64,000 bases of DNA from Candidatus Latescibacterota bacterium (lineage in GTDB: Bacteria; JAAXHH01). The stretch covers positions 1 to 64,000 of the forward strand of contig JAJEHX010000031.1 in NCBI GenBank assembly GCA_022823465.1, written 5' to 3'. Numbering within the stretch: the stretch's first letter is position 1; every line of letters starts with the position of its first letter. This document shows positions 43,577-52,677 of the stretch, piece after piece. The position numbers and the translations under genes are program-made. The notes beneath the pieces are model-generated. The model had not been told where the DNA came from and searched no databases. It saw only the letters and a list, made by a program, of their open reading frames with translations.

Positions 43577-45835
43577 ATGTACAGTTGTCGCACGCTCCCG
43601 CGTGTCCTGACCTCCTTCTTTGCGGCGGTTTCGCTGGCCATATCCGCCGGCGGCGCCGCGTCGGCGCAGGAGCGTGAGCTCGTACCCCTTCGCATACTCG
43701 AAGCGTTGCACATGGACGGCGTCCTGGACGAAGGCATCTGGCAGAACGCCCTAGCGGCCAGCGGGTTCACCCAGCAGCGTCCCGACGAGGGCCAGCCCGC
43801 GTCCGAGCGGACGGAGGTACGGGTCCTTTACGACGAGCAGACGCTGTACATCGGCGTCTGGGCCTACGATTCGGACCCCTCCCAGATCATCGCCACCCAG
43901 ATGGCCCGGGACGGCGACCTGGCCGACGACGACTACTTCCAGATCATCCTGGATACCTTTCTGGACCGCCAGAACGGCGTGCTTTTCGCCACCAACCCCG
44001 ACGGCGCGCGCTACGACGCCCAGGTGCGCAACGAGGGCCGGTCCGAGGGCCGGTTCAATACCAACGTGCTGACCGACTGGAACGGCGTGTGGGACGTGTA
44101 CACTTCCCGGAACGAAGAGGGCTGGTACGCCGAGATGGCCATACCCTGGAGCACGTTGCGCTTCGAAGCCGGGGATGATGTCAATTTCGGTGTCAACCTG
44201 GAGCGCCAGGTCCGCCGCCGCAACGAACAGTCCTTCTGGGCGCCCGTCATCCGCCCCTTCAACATCTCCCAGGTGTCGGTGGCCGGGACCCTGTCGGGCC
44301 TGAACCTTACGCGGCATGATCACCGTTACCTCCAGGTTACGCCCTATTCCCTGGGTGGCGCCACGTGGACATACGATCCCACTGAAACCAGGCGGGACGA
44401 CGACTTCGACGGCGGCGTGGACGTCAAGTACGGCCTGACCAACAACCTGTCCCTCGACCTGACCTACAACACGGACTTCTCCCAGGTGGAGGTGGACGAC
44501 GCGCAGGTCAACCTCACGCAGTTCAACCTGTTCTTCCCCGAAAAACGCACCTTCTTCCTCGAAAACGCCGGCCTGTTCCGCTTCGGCGTGGCCCGGGAGA
44601 CGGAGTTGTTCTACAGCCGGAACATCGGTCTGGCGCGCGATCATTCCGGCGCGCTGCGACAGGTGCCGATCACCGGCGGCGGGCGCCTGACGGGCAAGGC
44701 CGGGCGCACGAACCTGGGCCTGCTGCTCATGCGGACGGGCGACGAGCGGTTCGGCGATTTCAAGATCGAGGACAACATCTACGCCGTGGCGCGGGTCAGC
44801 CAGGACGTGGGCGAGAAGTCGAACGTCGGTTTCATCGTAACCAACCAGCGGGTTGGCGGGGGGGACTACAACCGGGCGGCCGGCGCCGACTTCAACCTGG
44901 CCATCGGTCCCAAACTGGCCGTCAGCGGTTTCCTGGCCGGGACTAACTTCGAGCAGGGCGAAAGCAGCGAATCGGGCTTCGCGGGACGGCTGTGGTCGCG
45001 GTGGAACGGCCCGCTCTGGCAGCTCGAGGGACTTTACATGGGCGTGTCCGAGTTTTTCGATCCCGGTATGGGATTCTTCAGCCGGCGGAGCCTCGCACGT
45101 AGTTTCGGCGGGTTTCACGAGGTGTCCGGCCGTGTGTTTTACACGCCCGAACCCGATAACAGCGTTGTCCGGCGGTGGTTCCCCCATGCCGTCGTAGGCG
45201 CCACGTTCGGGGACGACGGTACGCAGCTGACCCGGCGGGAGCATTATCATTTCGAGTTTTTCCTCACCGGGGGCGAACAGGCGGGGATCACGCTTGACCG
45301 GGCCTACACGCGTGTAAACGAGAACACCCGGCCCATTCTGGGCGTCAAGCTCGCTCCGGGAAACTACACGGACGCGTCTTCTCGCATGCACTTCACCACC
45401 AACCTGAGCAAGCCGGTATTCGGCGACTTCCAGCTTATCGTTGGCCAGTATATCAACGGCGACCGGCGTTCACTGAACCTGGAGGGCGGCGTGCGGACCG
45501 GTTCGAAGTTCACCTTCGGGCCCCGTTACGAGTTGAACGACGTGACGCTCACCGATACCGGCAACATGGAGCGCGACGTAACCGCCCACCTCTTCGGCAT
45601 CAGGACGAGTTATTCGTTTTCGCCCGATGTGTCCCTCAACGCGCTGGTGCAGTGGGATACGAACCGGGACCGGTTCGTATCGAATTTCCGATTCAACTAC
45701 ATCATCAGTCCGGGCAGCAACGTATACGTCGTGTACAACGAGAACAGGGATAACGGAGACACGTCGGATGCCTTGCTTGGCGAACCGCTGGACCGCACGC
45801 TGGTGGTCAAGCTGGCCTACCTTTTCGATCTGTAA
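43577..45835 (+). CDS. DUF5916 protein with N-terminal CBM9-like domain
   Basis: A 752-residue exported protein. Signal peptide (1-31), a carbohydrate-binding family 9-like domain (MDGVLDEGIWQNA, about 48-240) and a C-terminal DUF5916 beta-barrel-like domain (about 245-752) with NNLSLDLTYNTDFSQVEVDDAQVNL split over two strands and FFPEKRTFFLENAGLF. DUF5916 proteins are probably outer-membrane beta-barrels. The gene starts 3 nt after the ZnuD-like gene, and its GGAGGA site lies within that gene's last codons, so they are co-transcribed. Its role next to a metal receptor is unknown; the pairing may be incidental. Confidence 0.9.
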   Translation: MYSCRTLPRVLTSFFAAVSLAISAGGAASAQERELVPLRILEALHMDGVLDEGIWQNALAASGFTQQRPDEGQPASERTEVRVLYDEQTLYIGVWAYDSDPSQIIATQMARDGDLADDDYFQIILDTFLDRQNGVLFATNPDGARYDAQVRNEGRSEGRFNTNVLTDWNGVWDVYTSRNEEGWYAEMAIPWSTLRFEAGDDVNFGVNLERQVRRRNEQSFWAPVIRPFNISQVSVAGTLSGLNLTRHDHRYLQVTPYSLGGATWTYDPTETRRDDDFDGGVDVKYGLTNNLSLDLTYNTDFSQVEVDDAQVNLTQFNLFFPEKRTFFLENAGLFRFGVARETELFYSRNIGLARDHSGALRQVPITGGGRLTGKAGRTNLGLLLMRTGDERFGDFKIEDNIYAVARVSQDVGEKSNVGFIVTNQRVGGGDYNRAAGADFNLAIGPKLAVSGFLAGTNFEQGESSESGFAGRLWSRWNGPLWQLEGLYMGVSEFFDPGMGFFSRRSLARSFGGFHEVSGRVFYTPEPDNSVVRRWFPHAVVGATFGDDGTQLTRREHYHFEFFLTGGEQAGITLDRAYTRVNENTRPILGVKLAPGNYTDASSRMHFTTNLSKPVFGDFQLIVGQYINGDRRSLNLEGGVRTGSKFTFGPRYELNDVTLTDTGNMERDVTAHLFGIRTSYSFSPDVSLNALVQWDTNRDRFVSNFRFNYIISPGSNVYVVYNENRDNGDTSDALLGEPLDRTLVVKLAYLFDL

Positions 45836-45920
45836 CCTGACCGGAACTGATTACTGCCCAACGTCCGCGGATCGACCTGTCAGATTCGCGGCCATCAATT
45901 CGAAAGACCTGAAATCGCAC

Positions 45921-46280
45921 ATGAACGTACTCGGCGGACCACTCGCGGGCTGTTCGACGGACCCCCTGACCGGGTTCTACCGCGACGGGGCGTGCAATAC
46001 CGGATCGGGCGACGCGGGCGTCCACGCCGTCTGCGCGGTGATGACCGAGGAGTTCCTGGTCTTTTCCAAAGCGGCGGGGAACGACCTGAGCACGCCCGTG
46101 CCGGCCTTCGGCTTCCAGGGGCTCAAACCCGGCGACCGCTGGTGCGTGTGCGTGAACCGCTGGAAAGAGGCCTACGACGCGGGCGCGCCGCCGCCGGTGG
46201 TGCTGAGCGCCACCCACATCATGGCCCTGGAGTTCGTTACGCTGGACGAACTCAAGGCCTGCGCCATGGACGAGGCTTAG
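45921..46280 (+). CDS. DUF2237 family protein
   Basis: A 119-residue protein beginning MNVLGGPLAGCSTDPLTGFYRDG and containing VHAVCAVMTEEFLVFSK, GDRWCVCVNRW and LSATHIMALEFV, all characteristic of DUF2237. Several Cys are conserved (about residues 11, 25, 38, 75 and 77) and may bind metal. No signal peptide. Function unknown in the family. ATG 45921 is the first Met before the conserved opening. It stands 85 nt after the DUF5916 gene and 166 nt before rpmG. Confidence 0.9.
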   Translation: MNVLGGPLAGCSTDPLTGFYRDGACNTGSGDAGVHAVCAVMTEEFLVFSKAAGNDLSTPVPAFGFQGLKPGDRWCVCVNRWKEAYDAGAPPPVVLSATHIMALEFVTLDELKACAMDEA

Positions 46281-46446
46281 AAGCGGCGGACTGGTAGAGA
46301 CCGGACGAGACCGCGGAGTACGGTAATGGCGCATGCGTTGCGGGATATGTTTTATTTTCTTGATTTTCCCGCGCACGCCTATTAAATTTCATCGTCTGAA
46401 TTGGTAGAACCGGCATTCGGAAGATCTGTTCGTCTGGGAGTACAGC

Positions 46447-46608
46447 ATGGCCAAGAGCAAGAACCGAGACCTGGTAAAACTTAAGAGCACGGAAAGCGCG
46501 CATTGCTACTACACCAAGAAGAACCGGCGTAACACGACCGCCCGCGTCGAGCTCAAGAAGTACGATCCCACGCTGCGGCGGCACGTCATGTACCGGGAGA
46601 CGCGGTAG
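46447..46608 (+). CDS. rpmG: 50S ribosomal protein L33 (zinc-independent type)
   Basis: A 53-residue ribosomal protein: [38 protein letters not shown], then [11 protein letters not shown] read as consecutive segments. It has only one Cys (C20) and no CxxC pairs, so it is the zinc-free (C-minus) form, as in E. coli. ATG 46447 has GGGAG 6 nt upstream. It is 23 nt before rpmB; L28 and L33 are often adjacent. The C-minus L33/L28 pair is, in some bacteria, a Zur-controlled substitute made under zinc shortage. Whether a CxxC copy exists elsewhere in this genome cannot be seen. Confidence 0.93.
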   Translation: MAKSKNRDLVKLKSTESAHCYYTKKNRRNTTARVELKKYDPTLRRHVMYRETR

Positions 46609-46631
46609 CGGCTTTCCTGGAGGCTTGCCCC

Positions 46632-46871
46632 ATGTCGAGAAAATGCAAGTTGACCGGAAAAGGACCCTTGGTCGGCTTCAACATATCCCACGCCCATAAC
46701 AAGACCAAACGGCGTCAGTATCCCAATCTCCAGTTGAAGCGTATCTACGTGCCCGAACTGGGCCGCACGGTGCGCATCAAGATGTCCGTCAGCGCCCTGC
46801 GGACGGTCACGAAGATCGGACTGATGCCTTTCCTGAAGAAACAGGGACTGCGGCTGCAGGACGTGCTGTAG
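46632..46871 (+). CDS. rpmB: 50S ribosomal protein L28 (zinc-independent type)
   Basis: A 79-residue L28: [20 protein letters not shown], then [40 protein letters not shown]. One Cys (C5), no CxxC pairs, hence zinc-free type. GGAGG lies 8 nt before ATG 46632. Between rpmG and moaB on the plus strand. It supports large-subunit assembly and intersubunit bridges. Together with L33 and the ZnuD-like receptor 3 kb upstream it raises the possibility of a zinc-limitation regulon. Confidence 0.94.
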   Translation: MSRKCKLTGKGPLVGFNISHAHNKTKRRQYPNLQLKRIYVPELGRTVRIKMSVSALRTVTKIGLMPFLKKQGLRLQDVL

Positions 46872-46882
46872 AATCCGGTCTC

Positions 46883-47398
46883 ATGTCGTCGAAGAGCGCC
46901 TCATTCCACAAATCCCGCGCGGCCGAGCGCGGACCCGTGGGCGTCGCCGTCGTCACGGTGAGCGATTCCCGCACCGCGGAAACGGACGTTAACGGGGATT
47001 ATCTCCGGGCGCGCATCGAAGAAGCGGGCCACCGGGTCGCCGCCTACCGGCTGATCCGGGACGAACCGGACCAGGTCGAAGCCGCCCTGGAAAGCTGCAC
47101 CGGCGAAGACGTTCAGGTCGTGATATTCAACGGGGGCACCGGCATCTCCAGGCGAGACCGGACCTTCGACGTGCTGAACCGAAAAATTGAAAAGCCCCTG
47201 CCCGGGTTCGGCGAGCTCTTCCGCATGCTCAGCTATGACCAGGTCGGTTCCGCGGCCATGATGTCCCGCGCCACGGCGGGCGTGTACCGCAACACGGTGG
47301 TCATCTCCACGCCCGGCTCCCCCGCCGCGGTGCAACTCGCGTGGGAGAAGCTGATCGGAACGGAAATCTCCCACATGGGCTGGGAACTGACGCGATAA
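46883..47398 (+). CDS. moaB: Molybdenum cofactor biosynthesis protein MoaB/MogA family
   Basis: A 171-residue molybdopterin-binding protein. [21 protein letters not shown] opens the domain in two segments; [14 protein letters not shown] and [17 protein letters not shown] are the MoaB/MogA active-site blocks and [11 protein letters not shown] the third. It adenylates molybdopterin before Mo insertion. The first 15 residues are extra. ATG 46883 lies 11 nt after rpmB, suggesting co-transcription. MoaB versus MogA is not resolved, though length and the SYDQVG motif favour MoaB. Confidence 0.93.
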   Translation: MSSKSASFHKSRAAERGPVGVAVVTVSDSRTAETDVNGDYLRARIEEAGHRVAAYRLIRDEPDQVEAALESCTGEDVQVVIFNGGTGISRRDRTFDVLNRKIEKPLPGFGELFRMLSYDQVGSAAMMSRATAGVYRNTVVISTPGSPAAVQLAWEKLIGTEISHMGWELTR

Positions 47399-47423
47399 TC
47401 CATCTCTGTCCACGGAGGTCTTC

Positions 47424-48917
47424 ATGCTGTCCAAGTACCCTGGCGCCGTATTCCGGGGCGCCCTATCCGGTGCCGCGCGCCGCGCGATCCCGGCGTCCTT
47501 TCTTTCCCTGCGCATTGCCCTGCCGCTTGCTATGGCCTTTTCGCTGGGTCTTTCGCTGGCCGTCCACCAAGAAGCCTGCGCACAGACCGACGACGAGCAG
47601 ACCGTCAAAGCGATTTTCGATGAACGGCTGACGTCCGGCGAGATGTACTACCTGCTGGAGGACCTGTGCAAGAACATCGGTCCCCGGCTGAGCGGTTCGG
47701 AAGGGGCCGAACGGGCCGTGACATGGGCCAAAGAGGTGATGGAAGGCTACGGATTCGACCGGGTGTACCTCCAGGAAGTCATGGTGCCCCACTGGGAACG
47801 GGGCAATCCCGAACAGGTGCGGATCGTCGACGTAGAGGGCGGGATGATCGCCCTGAATGCCCTGGCCATCGGAGGATCGGTGCCGACCGCGCCGGCCGGT
47901 ATCACGGCGCCGGTGGTGGTTGTACACTCCATCGAAGAGGTGGAGGAGCTCGGCCGCGAGGCCGTCGAAGGGAAGATCGTATTCTACAATCGCGCGTTCG
48001 ACCAGACAGTGATCGGCACCGGAGCCGGATACGGCGGGGCGGTGACCCAGCGTTTCGCCGGACCGTCCCAGGCGGCGAAATTCGGCGCCGTGGGCGTGGT
48101 GATCCGTTCGGTCGCCTCCAATTTCGACGACGCGCCCCACACCGGCGGCCTGAGCTATCTCGAAGACGTGGAGCGCATCCCGGCGGCGGCCCTGGGCTTC
48201 CAGTCCGCCGACCGGCTGGTCGAGGTCCTGGAGGTGCAGCCCGATGCCCGGCTCTACATGCACCTTTCCAGCAAGTGGCACCCCGACGCGCTCTCCCACA
48301 ACGTGATCGGCGAGATCCGGGGCAGTGAGCGGCCGGACGAAATCATCCTGGTGGGCGGCCACCTCGATTCGTGGGACGTGGCGGAAGGCGCCCATGACGA
48401 CGGCGCGGGCACCGTCCATTCCATCGGCGTGCTGCGGACTTTCCAGAAACTCGGCATCCGGCCCCGCCACACCATCAGGGCGGTCCTGTTCATGAACGAG
48501 GAGAACGGCCTCCGAGGCGGCCTCAAGTACGCCGAGGCGGCGAAGGAATCGGGTGAGAAGCACCTGATCGCCCTCGAAAGCGACGCGGGCGGATTCAGCC
48601 CGCGGGGATTCGGCGCGTCCGTCGACGATGACGTCCTCGAACGGTTCCGCTCGTGGCTGCCCCTGTTTCCCCAGAACACGATCTCCTACGTCAACAAGGG
48701 TGGCGGCGGCGCCGACATCGGTCCCCTGCGCCGGGAGACGGGCACGCCGACCATCGGCTACATACCCGACTCTCAGCGGGCGTTCGACTACCATCACGCG
48801 CCCACCGACGTCTTCGAAACGGTGAACCGCCGGGAACTGGAACTGGGCGGTGCGTCCATCGCCACGTTGATCTACCTGATCGACAAGTACGGTCTCAGGG
48901 ACGAAAAGGCGCAGTAG
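47424..48917 (+). CDS. M28 family zinc metallopeptidase, secreted
   Basis: A 497-residue exported aminopeptidase/carboxypeptidase of the M28 group. The signal region is long (residues 1-50, LPLAMAFSLGLSLAVHQEACAQ), followed by a propeptide/PA-like domain (AVEGKIVFYNRAFDQT). The co-catalytic zinc ligands are visible: H and D in LVGGHLDSWD, D in AHDDGAG, E-E in FMNEENGLRGG, D in ESDAGGFSPRG and H in DYHHAPTD. The start is ATG 47424, giving a full signal peptide. It is followed after 10 nt by a DUF6702 gene and then a HupE-like permease, a triad repeatedly found together in such genomes. Confidence 0.94.
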   Translation: MLSKYPGAVFRGALSGAARRAIPASFLSLRIALPLAMAFSLGLSLAVHQEACAQTDDEQTVKAIFDERLTSGEMYYLLEDLCKNIGPRLSGSEGAERAVTWAKEVMEGYGFDRVYLQEVMVPHWERGNPEQVRIVDVEGGMIALNALAIGGSVPTAPAGITAPVVVVHSIEEVEELGREAVEGKIVFYNRAFDQTVIGTGAGYGGAVTQRFAGPSQAAKFGAVGVVIRSVASNFDDAPHTGGLSYLEDVERIPAAALGFQSADRLVEVLEVQPDARLYMHLSSKWHPDALSHNVIGEIRGSERPDEIILVGGHLDSWDVAEGAHDDGAGTVHSIGVLRTFQKLGIRPRHTIRAVLFMNEENGLRGGLKYAEAAKESGEKHLIALESDAGGFSPRGFGASVDDDVLERFRSWLPLFPQNTISYVNKGGGGADIGPLRRETGTPTIGYIPDSQRAFDYHHAPTDVFETVNRRELELGGASIATLIYLIDKYGLRDEKAQ

Positions 48918-48927
48918 AAAGGGGGCG

Positions 48928-49452
48928 ATGACGACGCTCAGGCTCCTCCTTTGTCTGTTGCTCATCCCCGTAATCGAACCGCTCCTGGTACCGGCCCCGG
49001 CGCGGGCTCACGTGTTCTACGTGAGCGTCACGCGGGTCAAGTGGAACGCGGATGAAGCGCGCCTGGACGTGTCCGTGCGGATCTTCACGGACGATCTGGA
49101 AGAGGCCATTATCGCGGAAGGCGGTCCCCGGCTGCGGCTATGGACCGACCAGGCCCGGGAGGACCGCGACCGGCACGTGGCGGACTATCTTACCTCCCGC
49201 GTGGCCTTTCGCGTCAACGGCGTGGACCGGGACCTGGCCTGGGCCGGCATGGAGGACGCCCTTGACGCCACGGCCTGCCTGGTGCAGATTACGGACGTGG
49301 ACCGCGTGGAGACGATCGAGGTCGAGAACCGGATCCTGATCGACCTGTTCGACACGCAGGCCAACGTGATGAGGTTCGAGATCGCCGGCGAGAAGAAATA
49401 CGTCAACCTGGGCAAGCGGACCGTCAGGGGGACGGTTGAATTTGGTTCCTGA
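48928..49452 (+). CDS. DUF6702 family exported protein
   Basis: A 174-residue protein with a signal peptide (LLLCLLLIPVIEPLLVPAPARA) and a beta-rich mature part: HVFYVSVTRVKWNADEARLD, VSVRIFTDDLEEAI and FRVNGVDRDLAW are the DUF6702 pattern. The conserved HxxxxSxT directly after the cleavage site could bind metal. Function unknown. It starts 10 nt after the M28 peptidase and ends 60 nt before a HupE/UreJ-like permease. That constant company suggests a shared role, possibly in metal handling; this is inference. Confidence 0.82.
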   Translation: MTTLRLLLCLLLIPVIEPLLVPAPARAHVFYVSVTRVKWNADEARLDVSVRIFTDDLEEAIIAEGGPRLRLWTDQAREDRDRHVADYLTSRVAFRVNGVDRDLAWAGMEDALDATACLVQITDVDRVETIEVENRILIDLFDTQANVMRFEIAGEKKYVNLGKRTVRGTVEFGS

Positions 49453-49512
49453 AGACGTGGCGAATCGGCGTCGGCGGCCGAGGTCGCGGTACGGCTCAAC
49501 AGTGGCGGGAAG

Positions 49513-50085
49513 ATGTCCGAATTCCAGGTCTATCTACAACTCGGTTTCGACCATATTTCGGACCTGAACGCCTACGACCACATCGTTTTCATCATCGCCC
49601 TCTGCGCCGCCTATCCGCTGAACCGGTGGCGTTCGGTGCTCTTGCTCGTCACGGCCTTCACCATCGGGCATTCGATTACCCTGGCGCTGGCCACGCTCCG
49701 CCTCATTCTGGTCCCGACGGACCTGGTCGAGACGCTCATTCCCGTGACGATCCTGGCGACCTGCCTGATGAACGTGTGGCGGCCGTTCGAGGGGAAAATC
49801 GGCCGGAAGACGAGCTACGGACTGGCCCTTTTCTTCGGCCTGATCCACGGCCTGGGGTTTTCGAACTACCTGAGGGCGCTGCTCGGCATGGAAGAATCGA
49901 TCGTCGTGCCGCTCCTGTCCTTCAACATCGGGCTGGAACTGGGCCAGTTGATGATCGTGGCGATTTTTACGGGCGCGGCCTTCGTGTTCCTGCGGCTCCT
50001 GGGCACGCCCCACCGCCAGTGGAACCTCTTCGTATCGGGCGCGGCCGCCGGGGTTTCGGCCATGCTGCTGCTGGGGACGAGTTGA
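49513..50085 (+). CDS. HupE/UreJ-like membrane protein
   Basis: A 190-residue inner-membrane protein with about six TM helices. The HupE/UreJ-2 motifs are YDHIVFIIAL near the N-terminus, FTIGHSITLALATL and FGLIHGLGFSNYL, each with conserved His and Asp. HupE and UreJ are nickel permeases; this branch, found beside peptidase genes, may move another metal. The start is ATG 49513. It is 60 nt after the DUF6702 gene and 14 nt before sufE. Confidence 0.88.
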   Translation: MSEFQVYLQLGFDHISDLNAYDHIVFIIALCAAYPLNRWRSVLLLVTAFTIGHSITLALATLRLILVPTDLVETLIPVTILATCLMNVWRPFEGKIGRKTSYGLALFFGLIHGLGFSNYLRALLGMEESIVVPLLSFNIGLELGQLMIVAIFTGAAFVFLRLLGTPHRQWNLFVSGAAAGVSAMLLLGTS

Positions 50086-50099
50086 GAGGAAGCACCATC

Positions 50100-50528
50100 G
50101 TGACGCTGGACACGACGATAGAAGAAGTGCTGGAAGACTTCGAATACCTGGACGACTGGGAAGAGCGCTACCAGGAGATCATCGACCTGGGGAAGAAGCT
50201 TCCGTCCCTGGACGATGCCTACAAGACGGAGGCGTACAAGGTCAAGGGATGCGTGAGCCAGGTCTGGCTCGTGCCCCACGTCGCCGAGACGCTGCCGCCG
50301 ACCATCTCATTCGACGCCGACAGCGACGCCCATATCGTCCGCGGCCTCGTGGCCATCCTGCTCATGGTCTATTCCGGCAAGACTCCGCAGCAGATCCTGG
50401 ACGCCGACATCGAGGGCATCTTCGACCGGCTGGACCTGGCTTCCCACCTCAGTCCGAGCCGAAGCAACGGCTTCCGTTCCATGGTCAAGAAGATCCGCTC
50501 GATCGCAAGCGGCGCATTGGCCAACTAG
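50100..50528 (+). CDS. sufE: SufE-like sulfur acceptor protein
   Basis: A 142-residue SufE protein that accepts persulfide sulfur from SufS for Fe-S cluster assembly. EDFEYLDDWEERYQEIIDLG is the classic opening, and the acceptor Cys is in KVKGCVSQVWLV (about C51). SGKTPQQILDADIEGIF is the third block. The start is GTG 50100 with GAGGA about 10 nt upstream; there is no ATG in frame nearby. SufS/SufBCD are not in this window. The long frame upstream is a shadow of the permease gene. Confidence 0.94.
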   Translation: MTLDTTIEEVLEDFEYLDDWEERYQEIIDLGKKLPSLDDAYKTEAYKVKGCVSQVWLVPHVAETLPPTISFDADSDAHIVRGLVAILLMVYSGKTPQQILDADIEGIFDRLDLASHLSPSRSNGFRSMVKKIRSIASGALAN

Positions 50529-50681
50529 GACCGCCCGGCCGGTCAGCAGTCTGTGTGAGACGGGTTGGCCAACACGTTTTGCCGCTTGCCCTTTCCGCGC
50601 GGTTATGCGCGGCGCACTGCCCGATTGACTTCCTTCCGATTCTCGTGGCGTGCACAGCCGTGCATGCCTTCCGATCCCGGC

Positions 50682-51623
50682 CTACTCACCCAGATCGGCC
50701 AGGATCCCGTCAACCTGCCGCTGGTGCTCGTCAGATAGCTCCCAACCCACCGCTTCGATGTTCTGCTCGACCTGGGACGGCCGCGTGGCGCCGCACAGGA
50801 CCGACGTGATCCCGGGCTGGCGGGCGATCCAGTGGACGACGAGTTGGGCGAGGGACTTGCCGTATTCATCCGCTATGGGCCTGAGCCGGTCGAGCGTATC
50901 CAGCGTATGTTCCAGCGCTTCTCCCTGGAAGCGGGGATCTTCGTTCCTGTTATCGCCTTCCGGAAAGCTGTGGCCGCGGCCGTACTTCCCGGTCAGCAGT
51001 CCCTTGTACAGGGGCCAGTAAGAGATCACGCCGATGTTGTTGTCGCGGCAGTGGGGGAGGATCTCCGCCTCGATGTCGCGGATGAGCGGGTTGTACGGAG
51101 GCTGGTCCGAGTGCAGCGGCGCGTGGTCCGCGAAGCTTTTCATCTGCCCCGCGTCGTAATTGCTCACGCCGATCGCCCGGATCTTGCCCTGTGACCTCAG
51201 TTCGGCCAGGGTGGCGGCCGTTTCCTCGAAGGGCGTGTCCTCGTCGGGAGCGTGTACCTGGTACAGGTCGATGTAGTCGGTATTCAGCCGCCGCAGGCTT
51301 TCCTCCACCTGCTCCAGGATGCGCTTTCTCGAGCTGTCGCGCAGCAGCGCGGCGCCGTCCCAGTACAGGCCGCATTTCGTCGCCAGGACGATCTGGTCCC
51401 GCCTGCCCGCGATGGCCCGGCCCACCAGCCGTTCCGATTCGCCGTTCCGTCCGTACATGTAGGCGGTGTCGATGAGGGTGATGCCGCCGTCCATGGCCGT
51501 TTCAAGCGCAGCCAGGGACGCGTCGTCGTCGATGCCGGTCCATCCGACGCCGGCCATGGGCCAGCAGCCCATACCGATGACCGATACCGACATGCCTGAT
51601 TCACCGAGCGCTCTGTATTCCAT
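50682..51623 (-). CDS. Aldo/keto reductase
   Basis: A 313-residue (beta/alpha)8 NADPH-dependent oxidoreductase. The catalytic tetrad is recognisable: Asp and Tyr in LIDTAYMYGRNG, Lys in VLATKCG and His in YQVHAPDED. The cofactor segment near the C-terminus is CGATRPSQVEQN. The first residues MEYRALGESGMSVSVIGMG are typical, supporting ATG 51623. It belongs to the YajO/IolS-like group; substrate unknown. It is divergent from the DUF1326-like gene across a 343-bp gap. Confidence 0.93.
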   Translation of the reverse strand: MEYRALGESGMSVSVIGMGCWPMAGVGWTGIDDDASLAALETAMDGGITLIDTAYMYGRNGESERLVGRAIAGRRDQIVLATKCGLYWDGAALLRDSSRKRILEQVEESLRRLNTDYIDLYQVHAPDEDTPFEETAATLAELRSQGKIRAIGVSNYDAGQMKSFADHAPLHSDQPPYNPLIRDIEAEILPHCRDNNIGVISYWPLYKGLLTGKYGRGHSFPEGDNRNEDPRFQGEALEHTLDTLDRLRPIADEYGKSLAQLVVHWIARQPGITSVLCGATRPSQVEQNIEAVGWELSDEHQRQVDGILADLGE

Positions 51624-51966
51624 GTTCCCTATCCTTTATGTTGTGTTCTTTGACGATAGTTCCGCGTGAATTCGACTCCCTCGCAAGACCGAAAGGGCGA
51701 ACCACGATCCGTTTGATTTGCGATTGACTTGGAGGGGAGGAAGAACATATATTGAATATACCGGCGATGTTGCCGGTACGGTAGATATACCTCGAATCTT
51801 TTCAGGTCTAATCTATAATGACCGGGAAAGGGCGGCGCCCGGATAGCGAACCGGTGCCGCCGGATTACGTTGAATCGACCGGCCAGCTTGGTCCATATGG
51901 CTTGTTTGGCCCGGAAGAACTGAACCAGGAACCAGACCCAATATATCACAAGGCAGGGAGGCAAAT
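51624..51966. other. Divergent intergenic region
   Basis: 343 bp between the aldo/keto reductase gene (minus) and a secreted-protein gene (plus). AT-richer than its surroundings. A plus-strand promoter is likely at 51724-51753, and a small hairpin ACCGGC/GCCGGT lies near 51760-51780. I see no gene in it. Confidence 0.55.
51724..51753 (+). promoter_or_regulatory. Candidate promoter for the DUF1326-like gene
   Basis: -35 TTGACT (51724-51729), 18-bp spacer, -10 TATATT (51748-51753). It would give a leader of about 205 nt before ATG 51967, long enough for regulation. The leader contains the short ACCGGC/GCCGGT hairpin. Confidence 0.45.
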
Positions 51967-52614
51967 ATGTTGAAAACCGGACTCTCTCTCATGGCCGCGG
52001 TCGTCCTCGCGGCATCCCCGGCGCTGGCGGGCTCCCCGACGGTTACGGGCGATTACGTGGAAGTGCGCTCCAATCACATCCTGGGCGGCGGCTGCACCTA
52101 TTCCGCTGAGGCGGGGGGCGATGCCAACCAGGCCGTGGTGGCATGGCGCATCCGTGATGGCGCGCTGGCCGATCTGTCCGTCGTCGCCGTCATCCTCGGG
52201 AAAGGCAACCTGCAACTCGGCCATCATGCCCGCGAAACCGTGCTGCTGATCGACAGCCGGGCCACGCCGAGCCAGCGCCAGGCCCTGAAGGATACCTTTT
52301 CGGCGCAGTACGGCGATCTCTTCGGTACGGTAAAGACGGTGAAGCCCACCGACATTTCCTTCCGCCACGATGGCGGGAACGCCTACGCCGTAACGGTAGA
52401 CGGCCAGGTTCGCGTGGCCACCCGGACCATGCTGGCGACCGACCACGAGCCCAACTGCGACCGCATGGTGTGGTACGATCCCTTCACGAAGGACGCGTCT
52501 GCCACGCTGGTTCAGACCGCCGCTCACGCGTACAGCGGTTCGGACCTGATCGCCACGTGGAGCATACCGAACAAGCGCAGCGCGTACGTGGGAACATTCG
52601 CCTTCACGCCGTAA
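51967..52614 (+). CDS. Secreted DUF1326-like protein
   Basis: A 215-residue exported protein with signal peptide MLKTGLSLMAAVVLAASPALAG. The mature part opens VTGDYVEVRSNHILGGGCTYS, close to the DUF1326 opening (YVEVRS), followed by VVAVILGKGNLQL and LLIDSRATPSQRQALKD, also family-like. Two Cys may pair. Function unknown. The start is ATG 51967, with AGGGAGG about 5 nt upstream. A strong hairpin (52640-52677) follows its stop. Confidence 0.8.
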   Translation: MLKTGLSLMAAVVLAASPALAGSPTVTGDYVEVRSNHILGGGCTYSAEAGGDANQAVVAWRIRDGALADLSVVAVILGKGNLQLGHHARETVLLIDSRATPSQRQALKDTFSAQYGDLFGTVKTVKPTDISFRHDGGNAYAVTVDGQVRVATRTMLATDHEPNCDRMVWYDPFTKDASATLVQTAAHAYSGSDLIATWSIPNKRSAYVGTFAFTP

Positions 52615-52639
52615 CCAGCATGCGCGGCGATCATGAATT

Positions 52640-52677
52640 AAGAAGCCGGCGAAGCAAGATACGTTCGCCGGCTTCTT
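52640..52677 (+). terminator. Stem-loop after the DUF1326-like gene
   Basis: A perfect 14-bp stem (AAGAAGCCGGCGAA with TTCGCCGGCTTCTT) and a 10-nt loop. The following GTTGT is only partly T-rich. It probably terminates the upstream transcript but also overlaps the possible TTG start of the EamA permease (52676), so it might instead act as an attenuator. Confidence 0.65.
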
